Assembly (NCBI GenBank): GCA_964035795.1
Contig: OZ038322.1
Coordinates: forward strand, 19,384,674 to 19,448,673
Direction: 5' to 3'
Source of the DNA: Pterobdella sp. o SKG-2022
Taxonomy: Eukaryota > Annelida > Clitellata > Hirudinida > Piscicolidae
DNA length: 64,000 nt
Shown here one piece after another: positions 25,411 through 39,349 of the stretch. Position numbers and translations under genes: made by a program. The notes beneath the pieces were generated by a model, which worked only from the letters and a program-made list of their open reading frames with translations, was not told the origin of the DNA and did not search any database. How positions within the stretch are numbered: position 1 is the stretch's first letter; each line of letters begins with the position of its first letter.

Positions 25411-27120
25411 TGAAGGCTTAATTGCTAGTATAAAATGAAATAAATTAATAAATGAAAATGGATTGAAAAACTAAAATGAAAAAAATATGAAGTTTATTGT
25501 GAATTAAACTAACTGAAAATAAAAAAAAAAACAATAATTAAAATTGATAAAAAAATAACATAAGGAATGAAAAGTTTTAGATAATTGAAGGTATAAGAAT
25601 TCAAACTGAAGAAAAAAATATAAGGAAGAACTCATGTTTTATTTTAACTATTTATATTCAACTTGATATTCCTTTTTAATTATCTTTAAAATTCAGTTAA
25701 ATTTTTAATCGAGCGCGTGAATGGAAGGAAAAAAGAAGCATAGTCGCTCTTGAAGACTGTGGTGTCAGCAAGTGAATTAAAACAAAGAACCAAATAATCT
25801 ACTGCTACATTTTCAAAATTTATTTTTTATTTCGAACTATTTTTATTGATTCACACAAGTTTACTAAGTTTGTTTCACTAAAACTTCAAATTCTCAAAGG
25901 ATTTGCGAATTTAAGATTTCCACGAAAAACTTGGTTAAATTATGTTTAATAAGCACTGAGTTTGTTTATCATACAATTGTGTCAGGCTATTTCCTCAAGA
26001 TTTCTTATTAATGTTTTAATTTTGGAAAAAATGTTTTTAATACATTTTTTAACTTCAATTAACTAATTAAGCTGAATATTTAATATTTATTCAACAACTT
26101 CAAGTCACACTATCTTAAGCTCAATTAAATAAACTATTTTTAATTATTTTATGTGGCATATGAAAAAATTTCATTTATTTTATCATTAAATAATTTTTCA
26201 CTGTCTGTCTCATTTTGAATTATCAATTTAGTTTTAATTAATTATTTTTATTACTAGAAACTCTGTCGCTAACGGTCATGTTAAACACCGCATGAATTTA
26301 CAAAAAAGCCTTTAATAGCGTATCTCATTCATTCATGGATAATCTTTGCTAAATATTTAAAATCTTTTCCACTTTTATCAATTTTTTTACTTTTCTTATA
26401 AAACAATAGGAAAGGACTTTTGTCAAACACCAGTGGTATTAAATAAGACTTCAAAATAAATAGTGGTGTTTTCCGAGGTCGTTTTATCTCAACTTACTTT
26501 TTGTCTTGTTCTATTTGTCTTAACTAAAATAATTAAAAATAAAAATAATAACAATATTATTATTATTTTTATCAAAAAATGAAGCCTCATTATAATATAC
26601 TTATGGACAAAGAGCACACAATGTGGCTGAATTTAGAACGAAAGATTTGACTCCACTTCTTTCTCGGCTGTAACCTCATGATAAATGGCTTCAAATTTTC
26701 AAAAATGTAATAATGTCTTAAAAGTTTTGAAAAACGCTAAACAATTGGCTAAAACTTGATGCTGCTGTAACGAACAGTATTGTGGTGTGTCGTTTCTTTA
26801 GTTTTTATAAATAAATAAACTAAGTTATACTCAAATTTTTGTTTGTTTCAAAAACAAAATGGGAATTTTTGAGCAAAACAACTTGTATGCAAATGTATAA
26901 AATCTTTCTTTAAAGAAAGGAGTACTTGTAGATCTGTTTTTGTTGTTTACTGCATTGCTTGGACTGGTTCGACCACACAAGTTCTCTTCCTCCTGCATCC
27001 ATCTAGAAACCTCAAATTTTTTTATAATTAATTTATTGCTGGATTTATATATAAAAAATTAAAACTATTCAAAAATTAATGATGGTAAATGTACTAAAGA
27101 CAAATAAATATCTTTATTAA

Positions 27121-27195
27121 ACACGAAGCTTTACGTAAGCAGATCTTGAATTATTTACATTATCAAGTATTTGATAAGGTAAGTTCGGCTTACTG
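27121..27195. repeat. Hairpin repeat (palindrome of TTACATTATCAA)
   Basis: At 27154-27183 TTACATTATCAA is followed, after three bases, by its near-reverse complement TTGATAAGGTAA. It is preceded by CACGAAGCTTTACGTAAG. A related hairpin occurs at 51923-51954. This suggests a family of small non-autonomous elements with an internal inverted repeat. Confidence 0.5.
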
Positions 27196-28660
27196 ATAAA
27201 AAAACCTTCATAAAAAAATATAAAATTTTCATACCGAAAATATATGTGAAATATTGAAAAAATCGAAGGTTGATAAATGTTAAAGAGTTTTCATTCGTTA
27301 TTCTTTTTAACCTCATTGTTGCAAATGTACTCTAGAAGTGCTTGAAAGTTAATGCATAGAAATAAAGTGATTTAACTCGATAAATATTGTTCAAAAAAAA
27401 GTTAAAACACTTTTTTAGAAGTAATGGACCACTAAATTACATTGGTACTGAAGAATGTGTCTTGCTTTCAATCTTCTTTGTGGGTTTATTTGACAGTAAA
27501 ATAAATAAAAAATTTCTCTAAATAAATCAAATTTTACTTTTTTAAAATGTTTTAGAATTTATTTACTGAAAAATCTCAAAGACTATTGGAATGAATAGTA
27601 GGTTTCAAATTCTTTAAACAGAAAAATTTCTAGAATTATACGACAACAAAAATTGCACCAATCAAACGTTCAAGATTACACATAAGGTAGTTTTAGATAT
27701 AGAACGTGTGTGCAACAAGATGCATTATGTTTTCGACTTTTAATTATTCACATAAACACTGGTACTTTTCACATTGAAATGAAAGCACTATCCGTTCAGT
27801 TAATTTGAGAGATTAAATGGGAAAATGGATAATATTAATGAAGCGTGTTCTTTAAAAACTAATTTACCTTGTTCATCATAGAGTTTTCAGTGATTAAAAA
27901 TTTGCCATAATAGTTCAAAAAAAAATAATTATTTCAAACCATGGTTATGCTTTATAAATATTGGGATGCTTTGTTCTTTTAAATGATGACATAGCTTTTT
28001 TCTTGTGTATTTTTAAAAATTTACTGAGATTTTTTTGTTTGATATTGAAAAAAACAAAAATTTGTAATATTAAAAGACAATGTAGAATGGAAAAATTCTA
28101 TACATCAATTTCAATAAATTTATGCTACTTTTTAAAATCAATTTAGCTAATTTAGATTACTTTTAAACAATTTTTATTTGCACTGCTCTTTCGACTATTG
28201 AGCAAAAGTTTTTGTTTGAGCTTCGATGAGCGGGCATGATTGCTGTTGCAAGGTGAGATCGTGGCTGAATCACAGTTTATGAAAACAGGTGAAAATAAAA
28301 AAAAAACCAAAAATAAAGAATAAAGTGTATTTATGGATATTTTTCTTTGTTTGGCTTGGAATTCCGAAAGCAACAGCAAACATGTCTGCTCAACGAAGCT
28401 CAAACAACGACTTCTGCTCAATGGTTGCGAGAGGAGTGCAAATAAAGATTAAGCTTTTATTCCAGCAACTTCCAATAAGAACTTCTTGTGATACAAGCTC
28501 TGTTTTTTTTCAAACTCTTTCTAACAAAAAAGTTATATAAATTTATTTGATTTTGATTTAATTTGAGAAATTAAAAATAATTTAAGTTTATGGGTTTTTA
28601 TGCATAACATAAATATTCACACTAAAAAACACTTCAAGGTTCATTAATTTTCACAAAATA

Positions 28661-28760
28661 GAATTCAGATTATCAAGTGATTTATGAGTGATGTGAATTC
28701 TACTTACAAAAAGCTTCGTGAAATTTAATAAACTTTGAAGTGGCTTTTATATTAAATATT
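28661..28760 (+). repeat. Hairpin plus AAGCTT repeat
   Basis: GAATTCA at 28661 is mirrored by TGAATTC at 28694-28700, enclosing ATTATCAAGTG. Directly after it comes CTTACAAAAAGCTTCGTGAA with the same downstream words as the 23.9 kb copy. It therefore links the hairpin type and the AAGCTT type into one repeat family. Confidence 0.5.
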
Positions 28761-30110
28761 CAGTAATTAAATTGATCTTTGATTTAATCATAAAAACTAA
28801 AAATAATATTTGTTAAGAATAATAATTTAGAGAAAAATTCTAAAAAAATCCATAATAATAGAAATCAAGATTTAGATCTCATAAAACTAAAAGCATTTAT
28901 TTAAACTTGATATATTTCTTTTTATTTGAACTATTACCTCAACCGTCGAATCGTCAAAAAAATCTTTCCTATCTGCAAGTTTCATTTAAACTATTAAAAC
29001 ATGAAAATTTCTTTAGTGGAAACAAAATTTTTATTATTTGATCCCTTTCATCATTATTATTTGTATAAATTTTAACTTTTATAAATAAATAATTATTTTC
29101 TGAACTGCTTCAAACGTTATTCGTATCAAGAAAATAATTGAATATAATTGAGCAACAAAATATTGTTTATCATAAGAATAAAACAACAAAAAAGTAGTTT
29201 TAATTAAAAAGATTATGCTTGAAAGCCATTTTTCAGTCATATCCCATCATTAAATTATAAATGCTTTGCTTCATGTTGAGTACACGTATTCGAAGTGAAA
29301 TATGAATGCACTTTCGAAAGATAAATTGATTTTAACTCATAAAAACTATGAATGATAATTCGATTTCTAACATGATTACCTACATTCTTTTTTACGTTGT
29401 AAACATTTAAATTGTTGTAAAGTTTTTTGAACTCGCAATAACAATGGTTCGACATCAGATGAATGCAAGAAGACAAAAATAAAAATTTTACTTTGATATG
29501 TATTTTTTTTGACAAAAGACTTATCAAACTTTGAAGTGTGAAACTAAAAAACTTTGAAAGTTTATTTTAATTTTCATTTTTTTGTCTGAAAACATTGCTT
29601 TTAAATTACAAATGAGTTTTTTAATCTTCACAAATCGCTTTTTTTGAGCATCAATAGACACTTTTTGATGAAAAAATATGAATAATTAATATTTTCTGTT
29701 GACTTTGTTGTTAATTTTGTTTATTTTTTGCAAAAAAACTAAAGTTTTTAATGTTCGTCAAATACAAGCAAATGATTTAGTTGAAATTTTATCAAAAGAA
29801 AATTTTTGCTTTGACACACATGGACGAAATGTTGAAAATTCTTTCAAAACTTCTACATTCATTATTTTTTTAACGTGTTTTTCAAACAAATTTTACATGC
29901 CGAAAATCAAAAGTTCAAAAATTACTGAGCAATAAATAGTTTTGTTTATAATTTTACATAACATGGTCAAAAAACGCCAAAACATTGCTTAAAAAGATGT
30001 TGATAAAGTTGTCTGTACTTTGAATGTCTCTATTAACTTTAACTAAAAAAATTTTATAAGACATTGTTTCTGAATTTTTCACATTATTATAAGTATTGGA
30101 TAAAACAAAC

Positions 30111-30170
30111 TAATGTTACTTTGTTAACGAAAAGCTTTGTACTTAATAAATTAACTTTAGTGTTAAAATA
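30111..30170 (+). repeat. Repeat pair member (with 36983-37042)
   Basis: ATGTTACTTTGTTAACGAAA followed by AGCTTTGTACTTAATAAA matches the block near 36.99 kb (ATGTTACTTAGTTAACGAAA, then AGCTTTCTATCTCAATAAAA) in the same orientation, with similarity fading after about 55 bases. Non-coding. Confidence 0.5.
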
Positions 30171-30849
30171 ATTTGCAGTATTTACTTTGGCTAAAGAAGA
30201 TTATTATAAATTCTCAGTTATTGAACTTTATAAAATCTTGTTTCGTAGTAGTATTATTTTTATGAACAGCTATGTCTAATCAAATGTATTTTTTTCTAAT
30301 TTCTTCACATCACTTCGATTTTATTTCAATGATTTTTGAACTGAAAAAACTCACGCTTTGTTATTGTCTATCAAGATAATGTTACAGTTGTAATCAAAAG
30401 CTTCGTACCTTGAAAAATATCTATTTAAAATTCTATAGTTTTTTTTAGTACATACCTTCAATTATGATTAAAAATACAATAGAAATTTTTCTCATTTTAG
30501 AAAAATTTTATGAATATTATTTTATAGGGAAACTTGCAAGGAGGTTTTCAATCATGATTGAGCTTCTGAAAAAATCATTTCTCAAACTCAGAGAATTACA
30601 ATCTATCTTTTGAAGTCCATTTATTTCATTCGTATAAATATATATACATGTTTGAAGAAAACTATAATTGTGAAACTGAATAAGAATGAACAAAAAACTC
30701 AGTAAGTGGAGAAAAATAAATCAAGACACTTCTGAAAGAAATGCAAATAATTTATGAAGTCGACTTAATCATTTTATAAAGCTTTTTAAAATTTTTTTTT
30801 CCTAGTCACTGAAAGGGTGATTTTTTGAACCAATATTTTTTCTATTTAA

Positions 30850-31050
30850 AAACTTAAATAATCCAGAAAAATGAGAAAATTAAATATTTGAATAAGGATA
30901 AATGATCTTTAAGTCCCTTTGTAGGGCTTGGATTCAAAGTGCTTAGTAGTTCCAACGTGTATTTAAGAGACTCATGCTCGCTCCATCTCACTACTGAGTT
31001 TTTTACTGATGTACGACGCGGTACAACTGCACAATACTTCAAAGATTATG
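30850..31050 (-). other. Unexplained open stretch with coding-like composition
   Basis: On the minus strand 62 codons are open from an ATG at 31042. The middle part (VVRWSEHESLKYTLELLSTL) has non-random composition, and the DNA is more GC-rich than its surroundings. I do not recognise it. A degenerate transposon ORF or an exon of an unrecognised gene are possible. Confidence 0.2.
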
Positions 31051-31279
31051 TCTTGGTGATGTGCTAGTTTGTTTTTGATGGGGAAGAAACTTGTGTAATG
31101 TTGAAATAATGAACTTTTTATTGTTTTTTAATCATTACCTTCTAATACTTGTGTAAAAACTAAAGAAACGTTTCGAATGTTTATCAAATTTTTTTCTAAA
31201 TATAAACTGTAGAATCAACATTTTATCTAATGAAAAAAAGCGATTTATTAAATTGAAATATTCCCAATTTTTCAGCATA

Positions 31280-31480
31280 ATCCGCTTCAGCGACTTCATC
31301 TATTGTTATGGCCACAATGCAATCAAAGTCTAAACTTCTTGATGAGCCTTGTGGAGTTGCCAAATGATTTCACATTTTGAATATGGTAAATGAACTTGCA
31401 AGAAGAAGTGGGCCTCTTTTAGTGTCTTTCTTCACAGCTCGGAGAACAATTAACAGCCGATATGTGTAAGTCCGTAGTCT
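31280..31480 (+). other. Unexplained coding-like block with one in-frame stop
   Basis: A single plus-strand frame reads about 60 codons with one internal TGA. It includes MATMQSKSKLLDEPCGVAK before the stop and NELARRSGPLLVSFFTARR after it, and ends near a GTAAGT that could be a donor. It may be a decayed transposon ORF; the family is not recognised. Confidence 0.2.
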
Positions 31481-34400
31481 TAGTGGATTGACTTTAATGA
31501 TCAGATTAACTTTGAACTAAAATGTGTTCAATGACTTCAAGAAACTATCTTAATTTGTTTTTATTCAATTTTTCCTATTCATTAATTTTCACTCATTCTG
31601 AGCTTCACTGTTTATAGTAGTGTGACTTTGAAGCTTATTTAATAAAATGAATTATTTTTTTGAAATGTTTTAAAACAACTTCATTTTAGTTTTATTTTTT
31701 TTATGATTTTTTTTTTTGATTATTCTATGGCTTGAGGATACATAATACCTAATTAATTTTTTTATTGAAAATAAAGGAGTATGTTTGCCAAATAGAAAAT
31801 GAAAAATATTAAGGGAAATAATTTTAAAATAAAAATATTAGTTAAGTAAAATTTAAAAAATAATATAGCATTATTGTACGTAAAAAATTCATTGTACTAG
31901 GGTAATTCAAATCAATTTCTGAGCACCAAAGCAGCAACTTGAGATGCACTAAATTATTATGAGTTCGATAAATGAAGTTCAGATTTTCATGAAACCATGT
32001 TAATTAAAATGAGACTACTCTAATAAATAATTTCATCAAATGACAATTTCTAAACAATATATTACGAAGCTTCATTTGAAAGCAAAACTGTGATTCAAGG
32101 AAAAACATCATCAGTTTTGAGTCCATTTAAATTTGTTTTGTATTTAGTAGGTTTCTGCATCAACTTAATTTAAATCATTTATGTTTAGTTGATAAAGGAT
32201 CAAAATACCAAGGGATAGGAATTATATACTGTTGAGAGAAAAACTCCGATTAGATTGACAATTTTGAAACCCTTCAATTTAAAAATCGAAACACGTAGAT
32301 TTAATGCTTGACTCTTAGATCACAAATGTGACCATGGTAGAAATTATTTTCTTGTGTGGCAAGGTTACAGGTAGCTAAAAAAAATTTTTTTGAGTTTTAA
32401 ATGCATTTTTGTTGTGTTAAATTATGTGTTTGAATGAAGTGAAGGTGTTGAATACACAAAATAGTCTAAAGTTGTAGAGAGATTTGAAAACAGAAATGCT
32501 ATTCTGAAAACTATATAATGTGTTATTTGTAGCCAATTTGAAAGGTAGTGGCTGTTTAATGGAGTTCGGCTTTCACATATATTCTGTTTCAATATTATTT
32601 CATGAATTTTTGGTCTTTGGAAGATTCTTCAAACATTCAACAAAGGGGAAACCATTTTCACCCTCCATATCCGAAAAACATATGCATTGAAAATGGACTG
32701 GTCGCCCTTCAATCTAGCAATTATTTTTCGAGATTTGCTTTTTGGCGCCGATTGTGAGACGGTATAAACAACTTCATGAGCTTTCTCAGGCTAACTAAAG
32801 TCATTGAGATAGACAAAATGAAGCTTCATACCAAACTTTTCAATGCATTTATTTGTTTTATTATGGTGTAGATTAACAATAACCATACAATGGAGAATGA
32901 AAAAATCATATTTTGGAAATTTCCAAATGAAAAGGCTATATTTATGAAAGGATTATTTGGGAAACTGATAAAAAGAGCTACTCTTGAATAATATTGAAAA
33001 CCTATTTTTATATTCTAACCTGAATATTTTTTTTTATCTTCTTTTTTAATATTACCAAACATTGTACTCAATTATCACTTTATGACAACTTTTTGTTAAC
33101 GTTGATGTAGTTAATTTCAAACAATTAAAAAAAGAATCTAGCGGCATAGACCTCAAAAGTCTAGAACGGCTATTATGTCTCAACTGAGATATGAAGACCA
33201 CAGGGTTGGTTTCAGTTTAGGGAATGATTGAAGCTGAATCAAGGTTAAAATTAAAAAACTACAGAAAAAAATTAAAACCATGTTTATACTAATAAGCTCA
33301 AAGTTTGAAACTATATTTGATCATTATTAATAATACTTTTGACGAATAAACTCGAAAATGATTAAATATTACTAAAACAAAAACCAATGATCAGAGTATT
33401 AGTTCACAAACAATGAGATAAAATTGAATACAAGGGTTTGCAAATATTTTATTGCACGAAACTTTTCGATTCACTATGAAATCACAAGCAATGATGGTTT
33501 CACAATAAATCGAAATGTTCCGTGCATTAATAAGCTTGTCGGCTATTGTGTGCAATTTTATGGAAAAACTATGAAGTAATAAAATTAAGTTTTATTCATG
33601 GAGAGTTAATTCAACAAAAATATCTTGAGAAAGGGTAGATGTGAAAAATAGATGAACGGAAAAAAACATGTCAAAAAGAGTTAAAGATTTATAATGTTGA
33701 ATAAAAACTTTGTGATGTGATAGATTAATTTTGAAAATAAACTAAATTAATTCATCTACATAAGTTTTCATATTTATATTCAAAGCCAATAAACCAAAGT
33801 GTGGAGTATCTTTATAAAGACTAACCCAAAGTTTGTCATTTTATAGCTGATTTTTATTATAGGTTGACTTCAACGATACAAGTTAATGCACAAGTCTTAG
33901 ATGAATTATAGTTGGATCTACTAAAAAATATTTAAAATATATTTATTTTAAAATATTTGCAGTATAAAATGTGAAATGGTTTAGATGGAATAAAACTACT
34001 GTTTCAAAAGTTTTTTTGGAGTAGTCATTGAAATTTAATGTTTCTAAAAATATTTTGTTAGACCTATCGATAGTACATGAACTTTTTAAAAATTTAAGCT
34101 TTCAACGTTGTGTTGTAGAAATAATTTTTTATATCTCATCAAATCAAAAAATTTTGATAATATATTTTATTAAAAAATTTATTTTTTGAATATTTTTTAA
34201 AAGAATGACAAAGAAATTTTTGACTATATTTTGTTCAGAATAACGGCTGAAGAATTTTATTCGAATAATAAATCTGACCTATAATAATATTTGAACGTAC
34301 AAAATCAGTGTTTTAATTGTCCATCAAATATGAATCTAATTGTTCAAAGTGAGACTCAAGTATCAAGACGAAGAAAGTCTGTTTTAGCATACGATAAGAG

Positions 34401-35624
34401 ATTTTTCAAAAGCCTGTTAATGCTCTGTTCAAATTCATTTTGACATGCTCTTATTAATGAATAAAAAAGTATCATATTTTATATAAACAACCTAAGTCTA
34501 AAAAATTTTTCAAAAGCTTTTCTTGATCTTAGCTAAATCGAAAAATTTTTTAAATCCGGAAATACTTAGGTCTTGACGTGTCCAGATTTTTGAGATGATT
34601 TTATTGATCATATTCTATTCTGTATTGTTGTTTATACAAACAAGAAATACTGTTGATGAAGTTTCATAATTTCATTTTCCTATAAAAATTGTTTCACTTT
34701 TGTTTTCAACTAGTTTTGATATCGATCTTTAATTATCAAACCTTCAATATACTTCTATAGAATGTTTTGTGAAAACGAATAGTACGACTTTTTTCAAATT
34801 TTGCTCTTTTGATGGAATTATAATGTTATTTAAACAAATTGAAATACTCGTTTCAAATGAAAATTGAATCAAATAAAAGCAATTTGAATTAATAAATATA
34901 TAAAATTTTTATGTCTACTTGTTTTAATCTTACAGCTTCTAGTTCTTTATTGCCATCTTCAGCTTTCCCCACTATAGATCAGGTGCTTAGATCTGCAATA
35001 TAAATAGAAAAACTCTTGACTACAATGGGATCTGAAAATACAGCATCCATTGATTCACTTCCCAACAAAAAACAGTGTCATCCAATTGTACGATATAAAT
35101 GCTATTGGTTACTGCTTTTCATTCTTTGTCAAGCTGGCAACTTGAAGCTCGAGTTAAACAACAATAATCAGTATCTACAACGCTGTCTCATCATCATATA
35201 GTTTTAATCTCATGAATAATTAATTTCAAAAAACGATCATTTATTTTATCACCACCTTAAATCTCTGTATAGGCGTACGAACATGAATCCCGAAACCCAA
35301 AAAAATATTTTTGCAAAATTAATAAAAGTTTTTTTAAATGTTTATTTTACCAGTAAACTTCAAATTATGAGGATTTATAAGAAGACGTAGAAAAAAAAAT
35401 TTTGATTTAGCTAAAATTTTCAACAAGTAAAACCTTGTCATAATTCATTAGCAAACTTGTAGAGGAAAGAAGAGAATTTAAGCGGAAAAACCATAGATGA
35501 AAATAATTTTAAAAAAATGAAAAATGTTTAATTATGTAATATTGTTTTATTATATGAGATGTATTTTAAAGTATTTATGAATGATGAAATTGTTGTTTGA
35601 TGTTGTAATTTGGAGTTTAACTTC

Positions 35625-35720
35625 TGCTCCCCCTCTTTTGTATTTTTGCATTCTCTTTAATAGGGGGTCTCAGACTTTGGTATTGACGTAACATTGTGGG
35701 TCGTTATAGTCATTGATTAT
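35625..35720 (+). mobile_element. Possible hAT-type transposon terminus
   Basis: TAGGGGGTCTCAGACTTTGG at about 35661 resembles the CAGGGGTCTCAAACTTTGG-type terminal inverted repeats of animal hAT elements, and is followed by a G/T-rich GTGGGTCGTT. The opposite terminus and an 8-base target duplication were not found, so this may be a lone end or a chance match. Confidence 0.25.
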
Positions 35721-36982
35721 TGTATTATGTTAATAAAAAATTTTTTTTTACGTGTTCATATAATCCTCATAATTCGAAGTTACTGGTGAAATTCTAGTTT
35801 ACGAAAGAACATACGATGTATTTAAAAAACTAATATTTATTGAAAAAGCTGTTTTTGGATATGAATTTAATGAAAAAAAAACTAAACAAATAAATAAATT
35901 GAATGAAAAAATTTAAATGAATTCTATTTTTAGCTTATTTAGTAAGTTTTAAAAAATTTTTATAGATTTTTCTCAGTATTTGGGTTAAAGTTTGTGAATG
36001 AATAATAAAAAAAGGTAAAATTATTGCTTGTAGCGCAAATGGTTTTAAAATCTGTCATTACATCACGCTGTTTTTTTACATGCAATAATTTAGCTTGAAA
36101 TTTTTTCCATTACTCTCCGTGACAACCTTATAAATACCACCCAATAAAATAGAAGGTTGGTAAAGATAGAAATTCTGTCTGGATACGTGTAGCATCTGAG
36201 AAATCTTTAAACTTTTGAGTAGTTATGTGTTACTTGCTCCAGTAACCTATGCATATCAATATCTTCAGCAATATTTTGAATTGGACAGCTGAGTAGAATA
36301 GTAAGATTTTTTCTTGTTGAATCTGAAATTTTATAAACTTCAAACTTTTTAGTTCAAAAAGAAACTTTAAAGGTGAGTTTAAAAATACCTGAAATTCAAT
36401 TACGAGTATGATTATAGTGGCATTAACTTCAGAAGTTTCCAGATCACCAAGTGCTATGAACTATGAAAGGGAAATTACAATGTAACGTAATTAAGTTTTC
36501 ATAGATACTAAAAAAGTATTATGTAGCTATAATTAAATCAAATAGAATGAGAATCTAAAATTTTATGGACAAAAATTCTGTTGTTTCAACCAAAGACATC
36601 CGTAATAATATTTTAAGAAGTGACAGTTTTGAAACTGAGTTGATTTTGTGTATGTATTATTTATAATTAAATCTGCAATAATTTAAATCGATGTATATAA
36701 GATTTCAACTAAAAATTATGTGTTCTGCTGAATGTTAATTTCAAGCAAAATTCAAATAAGTAACTTTATTGATAATATTGTCTTCCTCTTCATTTTCAAT
36801 GACATTTCCATCGGAACCATGCCAGCCTTCATCACTATAAAAAAATCACTTAGTATTTATTTTTGTCGTAGAAGAAGCGTTATTTTCACAAATCATTCTC
36901 ATTTTATGACAGACATAAAAATCCGAAAAAAAGTTAGATAGAGAATAAAGTGCTCAACGGCTAGTGTTCTTCAAGTATTTAA

Positions 36983-37042
36983 AAATGTTACTTAGTTAAC
37001 GAAAAGCTTTCTATCTCAATAAAATTTATTTGTGTTCTTAAA
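36983..37042 (+). repeat. Repeat pair member (with 30111-30170)
   Basis: This is the second copy of the short block described at 30111. It contains GTTAACGAAAAGCTTTC and then an A/T-rich stretch, in the same orientation as the first copy and about 7 kb away. Confidence 0.5.
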
Positions 37043-39349
37043 TGTACTCGTTTGATTGTGGCGAGAGTGAAATCATCAAATTCATAACAAGGCTTCTATC
37101 TTTCTTTGTTGAAGATGTGAGGTTTCAAATGAAAGAACACTTAAAAAAAGAAATAAAATGATTTCAATAAACCACCCAAGAGAAATAATAATAATGTATG
37201 ATACTTCATTTTCTTCTAACGGTCTTGAAGATTTTTAGTGATTCTTATCATGAATAATGGTAATGATATTGATGAGAATGGCTTTCAAAGCAGAATCAAT
37301 TATTTTTATTTTTTCAAAGCATTTTTTTTCAAAGGTAACAATAATACCTATACTATATTCATAAAACTGTAGTTTACCATTGGACATTATTTACTGTTTC
37401 ATAATAAAGCAAAAATTATTTTTAAAAATAGTTTATTTTAAATAAAAAATATATTTGTTGTTGCATTCGTAAAAAGTTTTTTAAAAATACTTATATGGTT
37501 ATTCAAAAAATTACCTCAATTGAATTTTTTCAAAACTTAAATGGCTGATCACAGGGTTGCGTTTTATATTTCTCATGATTTTTTGTTAAATTCTTCATAG
37601 AAAAAATCTTTGTATTTCTCCATTTGTTTTTTCAAAACATGCCGGTAGTCTAAATCCATGATATCATATTTTAATTAATAATTTTTTTTGGCTTTTTCAT
37701 ATTATTAAACTATAACGGCATAATATTTTTATCAGTTGTTTTTACCATTCAATTTTTCTCTAAGAATGTTTATGTTAAGATAAATAGATATATATGAAAC
37801 TATTTCTCTGCATTGTTTCATGTAAAAAATATTTTAATTTCAACAATTTTTAAAAACTGTTTATTCAGCTGCAGCCAATAACTGGTTCTATTTGATTCGA
37901 AAGATTATATACTTTGTTTTTTTTTGAATTATAATCAAAACATAATAAAATTTATAATTTTATTCAGCATAAAATATTATTTTTCAAACTCGTTGTGATG
38001 TCAAAAAGTTTTTCACTAGATCTAACACGTTATCAAGTGACGTTCACAAGCACTTTGGTGTTGATTTTTCTTACTATTTGCTTCAAATCAGAAATATTAT
38101 TATTATTATCATTTGAATAAACATTAATATTCTAATTGAGTATTTTTGAAATTTTTGCTGCTCTACATTAACTCATAACTAAAAGTTTTTAGAGCTTGTC
38201 ACAAATCTTTTTAATTCTGCTTCATTGTTTACGAAGAGCAGTAGTTCCTTTTTGACATCAAACTAGTTATTGCTGAAAAAAACCTTATAGCTACAGAGTA
38301 AGTAATTTTGCTTACGCAAAAACGTACTATAGGAATTTGCAAAAACAAAAATCATTTACAAAATTTATTTTTAAAAAAGAAATTTTGCGATTTTGCTGCA
38401 TAGCTAATGATAACTGTTTGTGTTAAGACCAAGTTTAGAAACAGTCACAAGCAATGAGCGATTCATGAACGAGAAAAGTTCTACTTGGGTCAACTTGATT
38501 GGAACTTTGAAACCAAAAGTTCATGAAACTATAATCCAACTAATTGACCTTTGATTTCAAACATCAAATTGAGCAGTTTTCAGAATACATTCGTTTTCCA
38601 AAGAAACCATCCTTTTCGATATGTTAGATCTTATTAGAGAGCATTAGTTCGTATCGTACTAACTAATATTTCATAAAAAGATCTGAATTATTGAAAAAAA
38701 AATCTTTTAAATAAATGTGTTTAAAAAAATCTTATTTTTGATCTGTGAAATCAAAAAAAAAATACATACAATTATAAATGAAAATTCACATTCAATTTTG
38801 TGACAAAATCATATTTGTTGAGTTCTTTTGTCAAATCTAAATTATATTTGACAAACCTTGCATTTTTCCATTTACTAATGCGCTGCTCATAAAAAGCCGT
38901 TCACCCATCATTTGAAATAACTTTTGTCCAAAAACGTTTAATCATTATTCAGTGATCTCATTAAGAAACTTTTGAAAATTAACGATTTAAAAAAGATAAA
39001 GTCAGAATGAAATATATTCATGAAGTTATTCAAAACTCTACGGTGAAACAAATCTGATTTAAATAATCCATGCAGCTTTTTTAAACAATAAACTGTTAAT
39101 TTTTTAGCTTTAATAGTTAACACTGAGCATTTGAAATTGATCATATTGGAAAATTATGAAAAATGTAACAGTTGTATGAGAGCATAAAGGTCTAAAAGTT
39201 AAAACTTTCAAGATAGGACTGGAAAAAGAGAGTTGTCGAACTTCAAGAACGTTCCAAATCGAAAAATACTTTTTAATTAATTCTAAAAACGCAAATAATG
39301 AAAAATTTTGCAAAAAATATGATTGAAACATGGTTAAACTGTTTTTCAG

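Noticed and set aside
35016..35201. 61-codon ORF with a hydrophobic middle
   Set aside because: There is no similarity I recognise and no convincing splice partners; its length is compatible with chance.
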